DNA from: Corynebacterium occultum
GTDB taxonomy: Bacteria; Actinomycetota; Actinomycetes; Mycobacteriales; Mycobacteriaceae
Assembly: GCF_009734425.1 (NCBI RefSeq)
Contig: NZ_CP046455.1
Span: 2,666,001 to 2,730,000 of the forward strand
Reading direction: 5' to 3'
Length of the DNA stretch: 64,000 nucleotides
In this document: positions 62,109-64,000 of the stretch, in pieces
Position numbering within the stretch: the stretch's first letter is position 1
Layout: each line of letters opens with the position of its first letter
The notes under the pieces: generated by a model
The model's input: the letters and a program-made list of their open reading frames with translations, nothing else
What the model was told of the DNA's origin: nothing
Databases searched by the model: none
Translations under genes and position numbers: made by a program

Positions 62109-63743
62109 TTACGCGTTATCGCGCTTGCGGGTCACCAGGTAGTAGGCCGCGGCGATCAGCAGCAACAGGATGCCACCACCGAGGATCAGCCAGATACCCA
62201 TGCCACCGGTCAGCGGCAAGGAGAAACCGGCATTGGCCTCGACGTTTTCGATGGGCTGATCGACACTGACCAGCTCGAGGTTGTCAGCGTCATAAACCAG
62301 GTTCACGCCCACCGGCTCCGGCAGCAACGCATAACCGTCCGGCGCCTGGGTTTCGACCAGACAGAACTGCTCACCGTTTCCTTCCCAGAGATCCACATAG
62401 CTCGTCAAGTCATCCTGGTCGGTCACGTTCGCCAGGTGGATTCCGGAGATGCTGGCGGAGCCGTCTGCCCCAGTGGTCCACGTAGTGGTTCCTCCGACCT
62501 GGATCGGCAAACTGCTCTCTGCCAGGTCGCCATCAACACAGCGGTGCAACTCGAAGACCGCGTCGGCGAGTCCATCCGAGTCATCCCCCTGCCCGGTCTT
62601 TTGAATATTGATCTGGCCGTAGATCGAGCGGGTGGCGTTCGACGGGGTGCCGGGGCTGGCGCCTTCGGCTTCCGGATCCCAGCCTTCGGCCACACCGAGG
62701 GCAGTGGGAGAAACCCAGGCTTGGTTGATCAGGTTGGCCTGCGGGGTTGTCTCAAGGGGGGCGTTGAAGCTGACCACAATCTCCCCGCCGCCGGCCCCAA
62801 GCTGTGCAAGACCAGTATCAGTCAGCTCAACCAGCAGAACTTCCTGAGCGTCATCGCCTGCACCGACGGACCAGTTTCGAATGCTATAGGAGTTTTCAGC
62901 CAGCGCTACCCCATCGAGAGTGACCACCACGGATTCCAGGTTCAGTCCTCCCAATTCGGCAGGAAGCTTATCTGTCACGGAGAAACCATTGAGGGCGTTG
63001 TCCCCGCCGAGCGCAGGAACGTCGGCTGCAATCTCGTAGCCGATGAGCTCGCCGAGCGAGGACCCGGTCAGATCCATACCGTCACCTGTCGGGACGGGAT
63101 CGGTGATTGTCTTACGCGGTACCGCAACTGCCTGGCCCTTCGGGTAGACATATACCGTGTCCAGCCAGGTCTGCCTATCGATCGGGTCCGTCATGGGCAG
63201 GGTGACCAGGAAAGGAGCGGCTGGGGCGACAGCCTGCCCATTGGGCAGGGTCGGGTTGGCTTCCTCAACCACCAGATACAGGCCGGTATCGCCCGTAAAA
63301 GCGGCGACCCCGTCAGCGTCAGTCACCGCGGTTGTCTCAGTGCCAAGCCCGGTGCGGTCCAAGGTGCTGTAGGAATTGGGGGCAGCGCCAGGGAAGAAGT
63401 CGTTGATCTCCAGGCCATCCGCAGCCTGCCAGCCTTCCAGGGTGTTCAGGTCAATGCCGTTGACGGGGAAAATAGAGAATTCGATCCCCTCTGCCGGCTC
63501 CCCGGGAACCTCCTCCGGGGCGATCTGGGTGCCGTCATCTCGGGCAGTCCCCGGCAGGCCCAGCCGCTTGTTGATCTCCAAATTCGCGCTATCTGGAATG
63601 CCGTCGATCGCAGCAGTCTGGGCAGCAGCAGACGGTAGGAACGAGGCGCCACCGTTGATAGCGCCGACACCAACGAAGGTTCCGGCAGCGAGCAATGAGG
63701 CCACGGCTACTGCCGAGAGCGTTTTACGGGCGATATTGGCCAT
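62109..63743 (-). CDS. Major shaft pilin (SpaA-like)
   Basis: The 544-residue protein has a signal peptide (residues 1-42), an N-terminal pilin domain ending WLDTVYVYPKGQ (pilin motif, Lys202), a middle domain typical of fimbrial isopeptide pilins, a CnaB-type domain with the E-box FCLVETQAPDGY (Glu464), and the sorting signal LPLTG (509-513) with TM and KRDNA tail. All elements needed for polymerisation by a class C sortase are present. It is first in the operon and has AGGAG 8 nt before the ATG. Confidence 0.95.
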   Translation of the reverse strand: MANIARKTLSAVAVASLLAAGTFVGVGAINGGASFLPSAAAQTAAIDGIPDSANLEINKRLGLPGTARDDGTQIAPEEVPGEPAEGIEFSIFPVNGIDLNTLEGWQAADGLEINDFFPGAAPNSYSTLDRTGLGTETTAVTDADGVAAFTGDTGLYLVVEEANPTLPNGQAVAPAAPFLVTLPMTDPIDRQTWLDTVYVYPKGQAVAVPRKTITDPVPTGDGMDLTGSSLGELIGYEIAADVPALGGDNALNGFSVTDKLPAELGGLNLESVVVTLDGVALAENSYSIRNWSVGAGDDAQEVLLVELTDTGLAQLGAGGGEIVVSFNAPLETTPQANLINQAWVSPTALGVAEGWDPEAEGASPGTPSNATRSIYGQINIQKTGQGDDSDGLADAVFELHRCVDGDLAESSLPIQVGGTTTWTTGADGSASISGIHLANVTDQDDLTSYVDLWEGNGEQFCLVETQAPDGYALLPEPVGVNLVYDADNLELVSVDQPIENVEANAGFSLPLTGGMGIWLILGGGILLLLIAAAYYLVTRKRDNA

Positions 63744-64000
63744 TGGTTTATCTCCTGAAGAATTGATTTTTCACTAGGTGCGTTCAGGTGTGAGCAGACC
63801 TGCGCTCACGTGACAGATTGGAAAAATGGTCTGGCGGGCTGATTTCCCAGAACTCAGAACGCCCGACCCTGCCTTTCATTAGGATGCGTCGCTTAATATT
63901 TAACTTGCTTCAAACATAATTAACAGACATAACTTACGCCAATCTCAGATGTACTGTATCACCTCATTGGGTATGATTGTCAGTTTTATTGGTCATCTTT
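63744..64000 (-). other. AT-rich upstream region of the pilus operon
   Basis: The 257 nt before the shaft pilin gene contain no gene. The outer 120 nt (63880-64000) are strikingly AT-rich compared with the rest of the window. The operon promoter is expected here, and several TANNNT matches exist on the minus strand, but no single one could be chosen with confidence. Confidence 0.45.

Noticed and set aside
1..64000. CRISPR arrays, prophage genes, integrases, transposases
   Set aside because: No spaced direct repeats of 25-40 nt and no such proteins were seen on either strand.

Overview
The window is one continuous piece of chromosome from a high-GC actinobacterium, almost certainly a Corynebacterium. 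The evidence is the glnX-glnH-pknG cluster ending at pta-ackA, the xth / GNAT / def / DUF3263 / VirR-like / YbdK-type block that parallels Rv0427c-Rv0433 of Mycobacterium tuberculosis, the fba-GH76 and pyrE-Rv0383c-like pairs, a clpB promoter carrying HspR (HAIR) operators, and a sortase-assembled pilus operon of the corynebacterial Spa type. No rRNA, tRNA, CRISPR array, integrase or intact IS element was found. All function calls rest on reading the translated sequence and on remembered family knowledge; no database search was run.

Layout. 1-1083: end of an Mrp-type Na+/H+ antiporter operon (mnhE partial, F, G). 1182-6814: alpha/beta hydrolase with YbdK-like ligase, VirR-like envelope protein, DUF3263 protein, then divergently def, a GNAT protein and xth. 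6823-11426: cardiolipin synthase, Bcr/CflA exporter, Na+/phosphate cotransporter. 11589-13868: ABC-2 exporter and a Nudix hydrolase. 14082-19635: the glnX-glnH-pknG amino-acid sensing operon. 19702-24154: ackA-pta and an adrenodoxin-reductase-like ferredoxin reductase. 24334-32326: ElaA-like GNAT, purT, M20 amidohydrolase with two paralogous MFS transporters, purA. 32483-40829: two poorly known proteins, a FUSC membrane protein, fba, a GH76 protein, an SPOUT methyltransferase, pyrE and a membrane-anchored Glu/Pro-rich protein. 40914-47128: rhodanese-like protein, an ABC exporter - histidine kinase - response regulator operon, and a divergent MFS gene. 47122-53680: membrane alpha/beta hydrolase, TetR regulator, two related lipoproteins, clpB. 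54581-63743: pilus operon in the order shaft, sortase, base, tip (read on the minus strand).

Functional themes. Central carbon and nitrogen control is concentrated here: GlnH and GlnX are expected to pass an extracellular amino-acid signal to PknG, which controls 2-oxoglutarate dehydrogenase through the FHA protein OdhI/GarA. Here the PknG N-terminus carries four copies of a probable FHA-docking motif. Acetate activation (pta-ackA), glycolysis (fba) and purine/pyrimidine synthesis (purT, purA, pyrE) lie close by.

The least explained signals are: a decamer, GTCGATAAGC, present eight times exactly and once with one change, whose intergenic copies all lie between convergent genes and in one place form an 18-bp terminator stem; an 18-bp x 6 tandem repeat between clpB and the pilus operon; a 1884-residue pilus tip protein with about ten two-cysteine modules; several enzyme-like proteins lacking the expected catalytic residue; and many genes whose -10 box lies 6-8 nt from the start codon, implying leaderless mRNAs.
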